Below, in pieces: positions 16,627-26,564 of a stretch of DNA of 64,000 bases. The first letter of the stretch is position 1. Every line of letters starts with the position of its first letter. Under the pieces are notes generated by a model. It had not been told where the DNA came from. It made no database searches and worked only from the letters and a program-made list of their open reading frames with translations. The position numbers and the translations under genes are program-made. This DNA comes from Chryseobacterium sp. H1D6B (GTDB lineage Bacteria > Bacteroidota > Bacteroidia > Flavobacteriales > Weeksellaceae). The stretch is from assembly GCF_029892445.1 (NCBI RefSeq), contig NZ_JARXVJ010000001.1, positions 310,001 through 374,000 on the forward strand. The letters are read 5' to 3'.

Positions 16627-17676
16627 ATGAAAAAGTTCCCATTATTCTTTTTTTCATGCATTCTTTTGATCGGAGCGTGGAGTGAATTCAAAGCATGCAC
16701 AAGAGTTGTCTACCAAGGGCCCGATCGTACTATTATCACAGCCCGTTCCATGGATTGGAAGGATGAGATCCCTGCCAATCTCTGGATTTTCCCAAGGGGA
16801 ATGGAACGTACAGGCAAAACAGGACAGCAGTCTGTACAATGGACTTCCAAATACGGCAGCCTCATCAGTACAGCCTGGGACATCGCTTCTGCAGACGGAA
16901 TGAATGAGAAAGGGCTAGTGGCCAACATGCTTTGGCTTGCAGAATCAGAATACCCTGATTTTACTGCAGCAGGAAATAAAAAAGGATTAGCTATTTCTAT
17001 GTGGGCACAATATTTTTTAGACAACTTTGCAACGGTAAAGGAAGGAGTTGAATATATGAAGAATGAACCGTTCATTATCGTAAGTGCCAATATTCCCAAC
17101 AGTGAAAAATTTACTACCATTCATCTTTCGCTTTCTGATTCTTCCGGGGATAATGCCATTCTAGAGTATATCAACGGAAAACTGGTAATTCATCATGATC
17201 CCTGCTACAACGTAATGACCAATTCTCCTATTTTCGAACAGCAGCTCGCTTTAAACACATACTGGCAGGGAATACCAGGAACTTTTATGCTTCCGGGAAC
17301 CAACCGTGCGGCAGACCGTTTCGTAAGAGCTTCTTACTACATCAATGCGATTCCGCAGACCGCTGATACCCGTACCGCTGTTGCAAGTGTATTCAGTGTC
17401 ATCAGAAACTGTTCTGTCCCTTACGGAATTACTTCACAAACCGAACCTAATATCTCTTCTACAAGATGGCGTTCTGTTTCCGACCATAAAAATCTGGTCT
17501 ATTATTTTGAAACCGTCTTCACTCCTAATACATTCTGGGTAAATCTTAAAGAATTTGATTTCAGCCCCGCTACAGGAAAGGTAATGAAACTGAGTCTTGA
17601 TAATTTTCAAACTTATAACGGCAAAACCAACAAAGATTTCAAAGAAACAAAACCCTTTGATTTTTTAGGAGTATAG
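16627..17676 (+). CDS. Secreted choloylglycine-hydrolase-family (Ntn) amidase
   Basis: A linear amide C-N hydrolase of the choloylglycine hydrolase/penicillin V acylase family. The start at 16627 (MKKFPLFFFSCILLIGAWSEFKA) gives a signal peptide that ends exactly before CTRVVYQG, so C24 becomes the N-terminal nucleophile after processing. Arg40 and Asp43 in ITARSMDW, and Asn in NVMTNSP, are the other family active-site residues. The secreted form is typical of Gram-negative members, which often cleave acyl-homoserine lactones or penicillin V rather than bile salts; the substrate here cannot be read from sequence. It is first in a six-gene run with a porin, a dicarboxylate transporter and sdhCAB (gaps of 9-37 bp), an unexpected partner set. 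Confidence 0.88.
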   Translation: MKKFPLFFFSCILLIGAWSEFKACTRVVYQGPDRTIITARSMDWKDEIPANLWIFPRGMERTGKTGQQSVQWTSKYGSLISTAWDIASADGMNEKGLVANMLWLAESEYPDFTAAGNKKGLAISMWAQYFLDNFATVKEGVEYMKNEPFIIVSANIPNSEKFTTIHLSLSDSSGDNAILEYINGKLVIHHDPCYNVMTNSPIFEQQLALNTYWQGIPGTFMLPGTNRAADRFVRASYYINAIPQTADTRTAVASVFSVIRNCSVPYGITSQTEPNISSTRWRSVSDHKNLVYYFETVFTPNTFWVNLKEFDFSPATGKVMKLSLDNFQTYNGKTNKDFKETKPFDFLGV

Positions 17677-17713
17677 AGAACAAAACGATACCACTTAATT
17701 AATATAAAACGAC

Positions 17714-18874
17714 ATGAACTTTTTTTCAACAAAAAAGAGAAGCATATTATTTTGTTTCCTCATCTTTTCCCTTTTTATGTATGGACAGACAGCCGATTCT
17801 CTGCAGGGAAAACAGGAACAGGAAGATAATGTTAAATACCCTGTACTCCAGATAAAAGGGCTCTTTCAGGCACGCTATTTAGTAGGAATGACTAAAGATG
17901 TAGACGTAAACGGACTTCATCACAGTGACCACTCGGGAACCAGCAACAATTTTATGCTCAAATACATGCGTGTGCAGCTGCGGGCACAGATCAGTAAACG
18001 TACTGAAGTGGTAGTTCTGGCCAATTTAGCTGATTTTAAAAATGATCCTAAAAGCAGGGTACTGGAAAATGCCTATTTAAAATATACTTTCAATCCTAAG
18101 CTGGCCGTTACAGTGGGACAGTTCAGGCCGTGGTTTGGGATAGAAGAGACGTACCCAATTGATATTATTAAATCTTTAGACTGGTCTAATCAATACACAG
18201 AGTTCGGAAAGCTGGGCTGGACAAGTTTTCAGATCGGAATGTCTGCCACCGGACAGATCCAACTGGGTGAAATTCCGCTTCAATACGCTGTTTCATTAGT
18301 TAACGGAAATGGTAAAAACCAGATCAACGACAATGACAATGGAAAGCAGTATTCCACCAGGCTTGTATTTGGTTTAGCTAAAAAATATGCTTTGAATTTA
18401 GGTCTAAATGGAGGGATCGGTGAAGTTTTCAGCAAAAAAATATATGCTGTAGGAGCCGATCTGAGCTCATTGGTTAATTTTGATTCCAAATGGAGTCTCG
18501 ATATGCAGCTGGAAGCAAAACAAGCCACTAATCATGTGTTATATTACTCCCTTGATCCAGAGCTGAGAACAGCAAATCCTGATGATTATTTGATCCGGGG
18601 CATTTATTTCCTTCCGAACTTAAGATACGAGGTCAATCACAGAAACCTGAGTGCCTTCGAACTGTCATGCCGTTACGAATATCTGGACACCAGTTTCAGA
18701 ATTAATTCTAACCCCAGACAGACCATCACTCCGATGTTCGGTTTGGAATTCTTAAAAAACTATGGCGCAAGAATTCAATTAGGAATGCAGATCGACCGCT
18801 ATAAAAGACAGATAGAAAATACATCCCAGTATAACAACAATCTCTTCATTGTCCAGGTACAGAGCCGATTTTAA
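17714..18874 (+). CDS. Outer-membrane porin (OprP/OprO-like)
   Basis: A 386-residue beta-barrel with signal peptide ending near FMYGQ. The sequence LQIKGLFQARYLVGMTKDVDVNG resembles the start of phosphate-selective porin O/P family barrels. VTVGQFRPWFGIEETYPID is the typical conserved strand and loop, and alternating amphipathic strands run to a C-terminal aromatic residue (FIVQVQSRF). It lies between a secreted amidase and a DASS symporter, so it probably lets dicarboxylates or the amidase product cross the outer membrane. Specificity is inferred from context only. Confidence 0.82.
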   Translation: MNFFSTKKRSILFCFLIFSLFMYGQTADSLQGKQEQEDNVKYPVLQIKGLFQARYLVGMTKDVDVNGLHHSDHSGTSNNFMLKYMRVQLRAQISKRTEVVVLANLADFKNDPKSRVLENAYLKYTFNPKLAVTVGQFRPWFGIEETYPIDIIKSLDWSNQYTEFGKLGWTSFQIGMSATGQIQLGEIPLQYAVSLVNGNGKNQINDNDNGKQYSTRLVFGLAKKYALNLGLNGGIGEVFSKKIYAVGADLSSLVNFDSKWSLDMQLEAKQATNHVLYYSLDPELRTANPDDYLIRGIYFLPNLRYEVNHRNLSAFELSCRYEYLDTSFRINSNPRQTITPMFGLEFLKNYGARIQLGMQIDRYKRQIENTSQYNNNLFIVQVQSRF

Positions 18875-18893
18875 CCGCTTAAAATAAACTATT

Positions 18894-20324
18894 ATGAAAG
18901 AAATCAATATTAAAAATATCGCAATAACCTTTGCCTTTGCGCTTATTATCTGGTTTATTCCTGTGCCTGATGGTGTAAAGCCCAATGCATGGCACTTATT
19001 TGCTATTTTCGCGGCGACTATTTTAGGGATTATCCTTAAAGCAGCCCCGATGGGAACGATGTGTATGATGGCCGTCGGTTTTACAGCTCTCACAGAAGTG
19101 GCAGCTCCCGGAGATGCAGGAAAGTCTATAACAAAAGCGCTTTCCGGCTTTGGGGATAAAGTGATCTGGCTCATCGGGATCTCATTTTTCATCGCCAGAG
19201 GCTTCATTAAAACAGGATTAGGAAACCGTATCGCTTTTTTATTCATAAGAATTTTTGGTAAAAGCTCTCTCGGCCTGGCTTACGGATTAGGTCTTGCAGA
19301 TGTCTGTCTTGCTCCTGCAATTCCCAGTAATACGGCCAGAGGAGGAGGCATTATTTATCCGATCATGAAATCGATGGCGATCAGTTTTGATTCTGTGCCT
19401 GAGAAACCTGAAACCCACAGAAAATTAGGTTCATTTTTAACCTTGAACAGTTATTACATGAATTTGATCTCTTCTTCCATGTTCTTAACAGGAACTGCCA
19501 GCAACCCGATGTGCCAGAAATTTGCCGCCAACCTCGGAATCAATATCACCTGGATGTCTTGGGCAGCAGCAGGCTTCTTACCTGGTTTAGCCGCCTTTTT
19601 TATAGTTCCTTTAGTTTTATACAAATTATATCCGCCCGAATTGAAAAAAACAGGAGATGCTCCTAAAATGGCGGCTCAAAAATTAAAAGAAATGGGTCCT
19701 ATTTCCAGAAATGAATGGCTGATGCTTCTTGCCTTCTTTATTCTATTGGCTCTCTGGATTTTTGGAGGATCACTCTCAATAGATGCAACAACCACTGCTT
19801 TTATAGGACTTACCCTATTATTATTAACTTCGGTACTCACCTGGGAAGATGTGAAATCTGAAAAAGGAGCCTGGGACACTATCGTTTGGTTTGCCGTACT
19901 GGTCATGATGGCAAGTTCTCTTAATGAACTTGGATTCATCGGATGGTTCAGTGATTTAATTAAAATGAAAATCGGCGGATTAAGCTGGTATGTAGCATTT
20001 CCTGTGATTATTATAGTCTATTTTTTCAGCCACTATATTTTTGCGAGTGCCACTGCTCATGTTGCTGCAATGTACGCCGCTTTATTAGGAGTCGGGGTTG
20101 CAGTGGGAATTCCGCCTATGTTATTAGCCATGATGCTAGGTTTCTTAGGCTCTATTTACGGAGTGCTTACCCATTACGGACATGGGCCGGCTCCTGTATT
20201 TTTCGGAAGCGGGTATGTAGAACTGAAAGCATGGTGGCTCCGCGGACTCGAAATAGGAATTGTCCTTCTGATCATTTATATGGTTGTGGGCGGACTCTGG
20301 ATGAAAGTTTTAGGATATTATTAA
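18894..20324 (+). CDS. DASS-family sodium/dicarboxylate symporter
   Basis: A 476-residue inner-membrane transporter with about 11-12 hydrophobic segments. AIPSNTARGG (SNT at 145-147) is the first sodium/substrate motif of divalent anion:Na+ symporters (CitT, SODiT1, VcINDY), and TGTASNPM follows. In the second repeat ASATAHVAAM replaces the usual SNT, as in the CitT/2-oxoglutarate-malate translocator branch. It is 19 bp from the porin and from sdhC, and its neighbours indicate succinate, fumarate or malate as substrates. Confidence 0.88.
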   Translation: MKEINIKNIAITFAFALIIWFIPVPDGVKPNAWHLFAIFAATILGIILKAAPMGTMCMMAVGFTALTEVAAPGDAGKSITKALSGFGDKVIWLIGISFFIARGFIKTGLGNRIAFLFIRIFGKSSLGLAYGLGLADVCLAPAIPSNTARGGGIIYPIMKSMAISFDSVPEKPETHRKLGSFLTLNSYYMNLISSSMFLTGTASNPMCQKFAANLGINITWMSWAAAGFLPGLAAFFIVPLVLYKLYPPELKKTGDAPKMAAQKLKEMGPISRNEWLMLLAFFILLALWIFGGSLSIDATTTAFIGLTLLLLTSVLTWEDVKSEKGAWDTIVWFAVLVMMASSLNELGFIGWFSDLIKMKIGGLSWYVAFPVIIIVYFFSHYIFASATAHVAAMYAALLGVGVAVGIPPMLLAMMLGFLGSIYGVLTHYGHGPAPVFFGSGYVELKAWWLRGLEIGIVLLIIYMVVGGLWMKVLGYY

Positions 20325-20343
20325 TCATATAAATTAAAGAATT

Positions 20344-21000
20344 ATGCTGTCTACCTTATCAAGAAAAATGTTGTTGTGCCTCACGGGATTGTTCCTGAGC
20401 TTTTTCCTGCTGATCCATTTCTTGGGAAACCTGCAGCTGTTTCTTCCCCAGGAGCAGGCACACTTACAATTTAATGCCTACTCCCATTTTTTATCCGGAA
20501 ATATTTTGATCAAAATAGTTTCATATGTGCTTTACGCAAGTATCATTCTTCATGCAGCAGACGGGCTCGTTATCACCATGAAAAATAAAAAATCCGGAGG
20601 AACTTACCGCTCTGACAACCGCGGAAGAGCAAGCAAATGGTATTCCCGGAATATGGGAATATTAGGAACTCTGATCCTCATATTTTTAGTCATCCACTTC
20701 CAGAATTTTTGGTATGTGTATAAATTCGGGACACCGCCTTTAGATGAGAACGGAAATAAAGATTTATATATTCTTGTGGTTACTGTATTTAAAGAATGGT
20801 GGTATGTCATTATTTATGTCATTTCTATGATTGCATTGTGCTACCATCTTATTCACGGAATACAGAGTGCTGCCAGAACGCTTGGACTTTATCATCCGAA
20901 GTTTGTAAAATGGTTTAAAACTGCCGGAATTGCTTATTCGGTAATGATAAGTATCGGTTTTGCTCTAATGCCCGTGTATGTATTTTTTACTGCTAATTAA
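20344..21000 (+). CDS. sdhC: Succinate dehydrogenase cytochrome b subunit
   Basis: A 218-residue membrane anchor with five predicted transmembrane helices. His residues in LLIHFLGNL, IILHAADGL, LVIHFQNFW and CYHLIHGIQSA are placed to ligate two b hemes, so this is the single-subunit diheme type (class B, as in Bacillus SQR or Wolinella QFR) with no separate SdhD. It transfers electrons between the SdhB clusters and menaquinone. Gene order C-A-B is standard for Bacteroidota. Confidence 0.93.
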   Translation: MLSTLSRKMLLCLTGLFLSFFLLIHFLGNLQLFLPQEQAHLQFNAYSHFLSGNILIKIVSYVLYASIILHAADGLVITMKNKKSGGTYRSDNRGRASKWYSRNMGILGTLILIFLVIHFQNFWYVYKFGTPPLDENGNKDLYILVVTVFKEWWYVIIYVISMIALCYHLIHGIQSAARTLGLYHPKFVKWFKTAGIAYSVMISIGFALMPVYVFFTAN

Positions 21001-21009
21001 ATTAATGAA

Positions 21010-22929
21010 ATGATGATTTTAGATTCTAAAATTCCAAATGGACCGTTAGAAGAAAAATGGACCAATTATAAAAAAACAGCCAAACTCGTCAATCCTGCCA
21101 ACCGTAAAAAACTTGACGTCATTGTAGTAGGAACCGGGCTGGCTGGAAGTTCTATCGCAGCTTCACTGGGCGAAATGGGATATAATGTGAAATCATTCTG
21201 TTTTCAGGACAGCCCGAGGAGAGCCCATTCTGTTGCAGCGCAGGGCGGCGTAAATGCGGCGAAAAATTACAAAAATGACGGCGACAGTGTGTACAGAATG
21301 TTTGCAGACACTTTAAAAGGCGGTGATTTCAGAGCCCGCGAATCCAATGTGTACCGGATGGCTGAATGCTCTTTAAACCTCATCGACCAGGCGGTTGCAC
21401 AGGGAGTTCCTTTTGGAAGAGAATATGGAGGTTATCTTAACAACCGTTCTTTTGGAGGGGTTCAGGTAAGCCGGACTTTTTACGCAAGAGGACAGACGGG
21501 CCAACAGCTTCTGCTGGGAGCTTATCAGGCTTTAATGAGACAGGTCGGCAAAAAAACAGTAGAGTTATTTTCAAGACATGAAATGCTGGATCTTGTTATG
21601 ATTGATGGAAAAGCCAGAGGAATTATTGTGAGAAATTTAGACACTGGAGAAATAGAAAGACATTCGGCTCACGCTGTTGTTTTGGCTACAGGAGGCTACG
21701 GAAAGATCTATTATCTTTCAACATTAGCAATGGGCTGTAATGGTTCTGCGATCTGGAGGGCTCATAAAAAAGGAGCATTAATGGCTTCCCCAAGCTGGAT
21801 TCAGGTGCACCCCACTTCCCTTCCGCAGTCAGGAGATTATCAGTCGAAATTAACCCTGATGTCTGAATCCCTCAGAAATGACGGGAGAATCTGGGTTCCT
21901 TCAAAAAATAATGAAACCAGAAAGGGCAACGATATCCCTGAAGAAGAAAGGGATTATTATCTGGAACGGAGATATCCCGCTTTTGGAAATTTAGCCCCAA
22001 GAGATATTTCCTCCAGGGCTGCGAAAGAAAGAATAGATGCAGGATTCGGGATCGGTCCTTTAAAAAACGCCGTATATCTTGATTTTTCAAAGGCCATCAG
22101 AGAACAGGGAAAAGAAAAAATTCAGGAGAAGTATGGGAACTTATTTGATATGTATCTCAAAATAACAGGATACGACGCTTATCAGGAACCGATGATGATC
22201 TCTCCTTCTGCGCACTTTTCAATGGGCGGATTATGGGTAGATTATGAGCTGATGACTACTGTTCCGGGATTATTCGCCTTAGGAGAAGCTAATTTTGCAG
22301 ACCACGGTGCCAACCGTTTAGGTGCCAACTCTTTATTGCAGGCTTCTGTTGACGGATATTTTATCGCACCTTATACGATCGCGAATTATCTGTCTAATGA
22401 AATTCATACCGGAAAAATATCAACGGAGGATCCCGCATTTGAAAAAGCTGAAAATGCCGTTAAAAAACAGATCGAAGAATTAATCAATATCAAAGGAACC
22501 AAAACAGTAGATCATTTTCATAAAACCTTAGGAAAACTCCTTTATGATTACTGCGGGCTGGCTAGAAATGAAGAAGGATTAAAATACGCCATTGAAGAAA
22601 TTAAAAAACTAAAACAGGAATTTTATAGAGACGTAAGAGTTTCCGGACATGGAAACAACATGAATACTGAATTAGAAAAAGCCGGACGGGTAGCCGATTA
22701 TTTCGAGATCGGAGAATTGATGTGCTACGATGCGCTCACCCGGAACGAATCCTGCGGTGCCCACTTCCGCGAAGAATATCAGACGCCTGATGGAGAAGCT
22801 CTGAGAAATGATGCTGAATATCAGTTTATTTCCGCATGGGCCTGGACAGGAGAACACACAGAACCAGAATTAATTAAAGAACCGCTGGTTTTCGAAGAAA
22901 TACAGCCTACCGTACGCAGCTACAAATAA
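21010..22929 (+). CDS. sdhA: Succinate dehydrogenase/fumarate reductase flavoprotein
   Basis: The catalytic FAD subunit, 639 residues. GTGLAGSS (41-48) is the dinucleotide fold, and H73 in [15 protein letters not shown] is the covalent FAD His. H267 in IQVHPTSLP and an Arg in [10 protein letters not shown] are the substrate-binding and proton-transfer residues. The length is that of the Bacteroidota class-B enzyme. Direction (succinate oxidation or fumarate reduction) cannot be decided from sequence; the strict-aerobe background and transporter context favour succinate oxidation. ATG ATG at 21010/21013 leaves the exact start open by one codon. Confidence 0.95.
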   Translation: MMILDSKIPNGPLEEKWTNYKKTAKLVNPANRKKLDVIVVGTGLAGSSIAASLGEMGYNVKSFCFQDSPRRAHSVAAQGGVNAAKNYKNDGDSVYRMFADTLKGGDFRARESNVYRMAECSLNLIDQAVAQGVPFGREYGGYLNNRSFGGVQVSRTFYARGQTGQQLLLGAYQALMRQVGKKTVELFSRHEMLDLVMIDGKARGIIVRNLDTGEIERHSAHAVVLATGGYGKIYYLSTLAMGCNGSAIWRAHKKGALMASPSWIQVHPTSLPQSGDYQSKLTLMSESLRNDGRIWVPSKNNETRKGNDIPEEERDYYLERRYPAFGNLAPRDISSRAAKERIDAGFGIGPLKNAVYLDFSKAIREQGKEKIQEKYGNLFDMYLKITGYDAYQEPMMISPSAHFSMGGLWVDYELMTTVPGLFALGEANFADHGANRLGANSLLQASVDGYFIAPYTIANYLSNEIHTGKISTEDPAFEKAENAVKKQIEELINIKGTKTVDHFHKTLGKLLYDYCGLARNEEGLKYAIEEIKKLKQEFYRDVRVSGHGNNMNTELEKAGRVADYFEIGELMCYDALTRNESCGAHFREEYQTPDGEALRNDAEYQFISAWAWTGEHTEPELIKEPLVFEEIQPTVRSYK

Positions 22930-22941
22930 AATACAAAAGTT

Positions 22942-23691
22942 ATGGATTTACATCTTAAAATATGGAGACAGAAAGACCAAAAGTCAGAGGGGAAATTGGA
23001 AAATTATGATTTGAAAGATCTTAATCCGCATATGTCTTTTCTGGAAATGCTGGATACGTTGAATGAAAAACTGATCACTGAAGGAGACGAACCTGTAGAA
23101 TTTGACCACGACTGCCGTGAAGGAATCTGCGGCCAATGCGGCATGATGATCAACGGTCTGGCTCACGGTCCGTTAAAAAATACCACGACATGCCAGCTTC
23201 ACCTTCGTTCTTTTAAAGATGGAGAAACCATTGTCATTGAACCTTTCCGGGCAGAGGCTTTTCCTGTGAAAAGAGATTTAAAGGTAGACCGGTCTGCTTT
23301 TGACAGAATTATTTCTTCAGGCGGTTTTGTATCGATTAATACCGGACAGGCTCCCGATGCGACGGCTATTGCGGTTACCCATCAGCTTGCTGAAGAAGCT
23401 TTTGATTCCGCGGCATGTATTGGATGCGGTGCTTGTGTGGCTACCTGTAAAAATGCAAGTGCAGCGCTTTTTACTTCTGCTAAAGTGACCCATATGGCTT
23501 TACTGCCTCAGGGAAAAGAAGAAAGAAGCGAGAGAGTCATCAAAATGGTCAAGCAGATGGACAATGAATTATTCGGGCACTGCTCTAATACCGAAGCCTG
23601 TGAAATAGAATGTCCGCAGGGAATTTCAGTCCTGAATATCGCCAGAATGAATTACGAATACAGCAGAGCTTTATTCTTTAAAAGAAAATAA
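22942..23691 (+). CDS. sdhB: Succinate dehydrogenase iron-sulfur subunit
   Basis: A 249-residue electron-transfer subunit. C58, C63, C66 and C84 (DCREGICGQCGMM ... TTTCQLH) bind the [2Fe-2S] cluster. CIGCGACVATCKN supplies the [4Fe-4S] site, and CSNTEACEIECPQGI the [3Fe-4S] site with the last Cys returning to the 4Fe cluster. It is the last gene of the operon. The next gene converges on it with only 6 bp between stop codons, and no hairpin is visible between them. Confidence 0.95.
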   Translation: MDLHLKIWRQKDQKSEGKLENYDLKDLNPHMSFLEMLDTLNEKLITEGDEPVEFDHDCREGICGQCGMMINGLAHGPLKNTTTCQLHLRSFKDGETIVIEPFRAEAFPVKRDLKVDRSAFDRIISSGGFVSINTGQAPDATAIAVTHQLAEEAFDSAACIGCGACVATCKNASAALFTSAKVTHMALLPQGKEERSERVIKMVKQMDNELFGHCSNTEACEIECPQGISVLNIARMNYEYSRALFFKRK

Positions 23692-23697
23692 TAAGAT

Positions 23698-24675
23698 CTA
23701 AATATCCTTCGTCAATACCCTTGGAATAATAATTTTTTCAGGGGTATTTTCATCATACACCACTTCAACAGTTCCCTGTCTCTTCAAAGAACCCATATCC
23801 AAAAGATTAATGATGCTTTTATAAACTGCAATATGGTCTTTTCCTTTAAAATCTTTGAAACTGACCTGAAACATGACCTGCGGCTGATTATTAACGAGCA
23901 ATCCCGTCTGGCTAACACTGATGATTTCTGCCTGGGCATTTCTTCCTGTAAAAAGAATACGTTCTTCTTTGCTGTTCCTGAAGAATATTCTTTTAACAAG
24001 CAGCTGATAGACCAAAATAGTCAGCAGAAACATAACCCCGCTGAAAATAATAGGATGCATGAACGTTAAAAATCTCCATCCAAAGTCAAAGGACTCTCTT
24101 TCATAAAAATAATAATACAGTCCCGGAATATAAACAAGCAGAAAGAGTATAAATACAACTCGTATCACAAGACTCGTATTGTTAAATTTGGTCTTCTGTC
24201 CGCTTAAGATGAAATACGGCTGCTGGGAAGGATTCGGATTCAGCAGGACTTTAACTGTTTTTCCAGTCTCAAATCTTTTTTCCTGGGGTTTAATATCATG
24301 AAAGAACATCTCATGCTCGATCATGATATTCCTGAGATTTTGAAAAGATAATACGATCTGTATTATATTAATATTCGTTTTAGGATTGTACTTTATTAAT
24401 TTGTAATCAATTATTTTGGCTTCTCTTGGAATCCCGCTGTTTAGAATGGCATTGATCGTATTTTTTTCTTTTATCGTTTTCAAAAAAAGATTGTTGATAA
24501 AAAACACGACCACATAAAGCCATACAGCCAAAGAAAACACTAAATAAACATAACTTACTTCAAGTGAATTCCTAGGCTCTAAAGCCATTTCATCACTCAT
24601 CAGATAGATAAATATCGGAAACGGAATGCAGAAAGCCAGCGTGTAAAGCGTCCAGAAAATGATCATAAACTTCAT
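23698..24675 (-). CDS. Hypothetical membrane protein
   Basis: A 325-residue protein with two N-terminal hydrophobic helices (about 4-25 and 42-63), a first soluble domain, two more helices (about 172-192 and 205-228) and a second soluble domain. The two soluble parts look like repeats of one beta-rich DUF3592-like module: REAKIIDYKLIKYN...NIIQIVLSFQN...TGKTVKVLLNPNPSQQPYFIL, and AQAEIISVSQTGLLVN...MFQVSFKDFKG...GTVEVVYDENTPEKIII. Function is unknown. Confidence 0.6.
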   Translation of the reverse strand: MKFMIIFWTLYTLAFCIPFPIFIYLMSDEMALEPRNSLEVSYVYLVFSLAVWLYVVVFFINNLFLKTIKEKNTINAILNSGIPREAKIIDYKLIKYNPKTNINIIQIVLSFQNLRNIMIEHEMFFHDIKPQEKRFETGKTVKVLLNPNPSQQPYFILSGQKTKFNNTSLVIRVVFILFLLVYIPGLYYYFYERESFDFGWRFLTFMHPIIFSGVMFLLTILVYQLLVKRIFFRNSKEERILFTGRNAQAEIISVSQTGLLVNNQPQVMFQVSFKDFKGKDHIAVYKSIINLLDMGSLKRQGTVEVVYDENTPEKIIIPRVLTKDI

Positions 24676-24736
24676 ACTAATAGAATTTGGTTCTGTATAA
24701 AGTTATCATTATTAATTAAATGGACAATTCTATAGT

Positions 24737-25750
24737 TTAAACTTCCTTATCGAAGTACAGCATGTAAAATTTTCCTTTTTCATCCTGTCCCTGTTCAAGC
24801 ATTTTTCTGTCACCGTGGATATAGATGTGGAAATTTTTATCTAATTTGATGATACTTTTGAAGTGTCTCTGTGTTTTTTTCACTGCCGCTTCACTGATCG
24901 GGAATTCTTCTGCAATATTGATCTGCATATCCTGTTCGTAATCTGTTTTAAAATTCACGAAACTTTCGATCACATGCTGGTCTCCTAATACTTCAGCAGC
25001 AAATTCATCTAATTTGAATTCTTCTTTTTCTTTGAAGAAATTAATTGATTTATTTAAGAAATCTGCCTGATCGGCTTTTGAAACTTCAAATTCCTGAGGA
25101 AGCTGTTTCGTAACATAATCTTTATAAACCATCAAAGCTTCCTGCGTGTGGAAATATTCATCATCACGTTGTTTTACTTTCAGGAAATCTTCAAACCAAT
25201 AGTACATATCTCCGTTTTTGTTGTTGTCAACCACGGAAAGTACGAACCCGTTTTCTTTATTATTGTTGTAGATTAAAGCCGCTTTGTCAATTTTACCCAA
25301 ACCGATTCCCTGGTCTTTTTCTAATTCGAAAGTGTCTCCCTGAGGGAATATTTTAAGGAATGATTCTCTTTTTTCAGTTTTAAAAATACCGATCTTATCT
25401 ACTTTTTCGTCACCTTCTCTATCATCTTCAAAGAATACGATAAACAATTCTCCGCCCTGAACTCTTGGGTTCTCCGCTGCCTCAAAAAGATGTTTTGCAA
25501 TATTCTCAGATTCCCAAAGGAATTTTGCTTTATCATCAAAAATTTCAGCCACAGAGCTGTACACAGGATTATTCACCAAATAAGAATCACTGTAGAACTG
25601 ATACGTTTCTTCCGTTTTAAAAGAACCTAAAAAATAGTCTTCAAGCATTTCTGCCATCCCTTCTTCCAGCTGCAATTCTTCCTGAGAAAGTATCAATGAT
25701 TCTCCGTTGATTTTGTTTCCTACTCTGTGTACTATAATTTTTGTAAACAT
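24737..25750 (-). CDS. Nucleoid-associated protein (NdpA/YejK family)
   Basis: A 337-residue soluble protein of the 37-kDa nucleoid-associated family. The N-terminal MFTKIIVHRVGNKINGESLILSQEE, the central GELFIVFFEDDREGDEKVDKIGIFKTEKRESFLKIFP and the C-terminal FKSIIKLDKNFHIYIHG are characteristic. Members bind the nucleoid, but their biochemical role is poorly understood. It is a single gene. Confidence 0.85.
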   Translation of the reverse strand: MFTKIIVHRVGNKINGESLILSQEELQLEEGMAEMLEDYFLGSFKTEETYQFYSDSYLVNNPVYSSVAEIFDDKAKFLWESENIAKHLFEAAENPRVQGGELFIVFFEDDREGDEKVDKIGIFKTEKRESFLKIFPQGDTFELEKDQGIGLGKIDKAALIYNNNKENGFVLSVVDNNKNGDMYYWFEDFLKVKQRDDEYFHTQEALMVYKDYVTKQLPQEFEVSKADQADFLNKSINFFKEKEEFKLDEFAAEVLGDQHVIESFVNFKTDYEQDMQINIAEEFPISEAAVKKTQRHFKSIIKLDKNFHIYIHGDRKMLEQGQDEKGKFYMLYFDKEV

Positions 25751-25956
25751 TTTTGATTTTTATGGACTGCAAAGATATTAATTATATCAAATTAATGAGC
25801 ATCATTCCGTTTTGATAAATGATCCTATCATATTGAAAAGCTTTTTCATTTTAAAATTTCATTAAAAATACAATAAAATACTGAATATCAATTAATTAAA
25901 TACAATACAGATTCAAAGGAATACAATTGGCATCTACTCTTTCAAACAGATTAAAA

Positions 25957-26112
25957 ATGGACTTGAAAACTTTAAACAAAATCGATACACTTCGCAGATT
26001 AAAAAGTAGAGGACCGAAAACCCCGAAATGGCTGAAACCGTATCACCTGCTGTTAATCGCATTTTTAGTGATCTTTATTTTCGGAGGATGTATTAAACTT
26101 TTAGAACAATAA
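25957..26112 (+). CDS. Micro-membrane protein, cassette copy A
   Basis: Fifty-one residues: a basic N-terminal half (LKTLNKIDTLRRLKSRGPK) followed by one transmembrane helix (YHLLLIAFLVIFIFGGCIKL) and a four-residue tail. The start at 25957 (MDLKTLNK) is preferred to an in-frame TTG 30 bases upstream. It ends 10 bases before the small helical protein at 26123. The same pair, diverged, recurs at 26653-27236. The basic head and single helix predict an inner-membrane protein with its N-terminus in the cytoplasm. No family is recognised. Confidence 0.6.
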   Translation: MDLKTLNKIDTLRRLKSRGPKTPKWLKPYHLLLIAFLVIFIFGGCIKLLEQ

Positions 26113-26122
26113 CACAATTACT

Positions 26123-26479
26123 ATGGATTATTTACAAGCCGTTCAGGAAATCACAGAAGTGATCCCCGATATACAAAATGAATTGAATGAGAATAAGACG
26201 CAGAATTCTTACAGCGTTATCCAGACTTTTACAGACCGTATCAAAAAAATGATCGGCCAGGATGACAGAAACCTTTTATTTAAAAGTTTGAAAAAGATGA
26301 ATGAGTTCTACAAAAACGGAGATACGACACTTAAAAACGCTGTCGAAAGTACATTCATCTATTCTTTGGATAACTGCACGTCACTTTGTAATAAAGAATA
26401 CAGAAAAGATATTTTCAGCACCATCTCTCTGGATCTGCAGCATGTTTATTTCCGCCAGATCTACAAACACGGAATGTAA
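26123..26479 (+). CDS. Small helical protein (DUF7674-like), cassette copy A
   Basis: A 118-residue soluble, mostly helical protein with no signal peptide or catalytic motif. It shares a pattern with the protein at 26832: P-x-I-x-NE near the start, IQxxxxxxK, then MNEFYKNGDTTLKNAVESTFIYSL matched by MEWLYRNGNSYLKQIIENLFISSF, and a final HVYFRQIYKHG matched by IHLAQIKQYE. The fold resembles what I recall as DUF7674, a small family in Chryseobacterium and relatives, but I cannot verify this. It probably functions with the adjacent micro-membrane protein. Confidence 0.6.
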   Translation: MDYLQAVQEITEVIPDIQNELNENKTQNSYSVIQTFTDRIKKMIGQDDRNLLFKSLKKMNEFYKNGDTTLKNAVESTFIYSLDNCTSLCNKEYRKDIFSTISLDLQHVYFRQIYKHGM

Positions 26480-26564
26480 TGACCTTTGTTCTCCATTTAA
26501 AATAAACACCGTCATTTAGGCTGAATTTTCAGAGCGCATGATGTCAAAAAAATCAGGCTGAAAG

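Noticed and set aside
16627..17676. Bile salt hydrolase label for the Ntn amidase
   Set aside because: The family includes penicillin and lactone acylases. A secreted Gram-negative member without bile context cannot be called a bile salt hydrolase.
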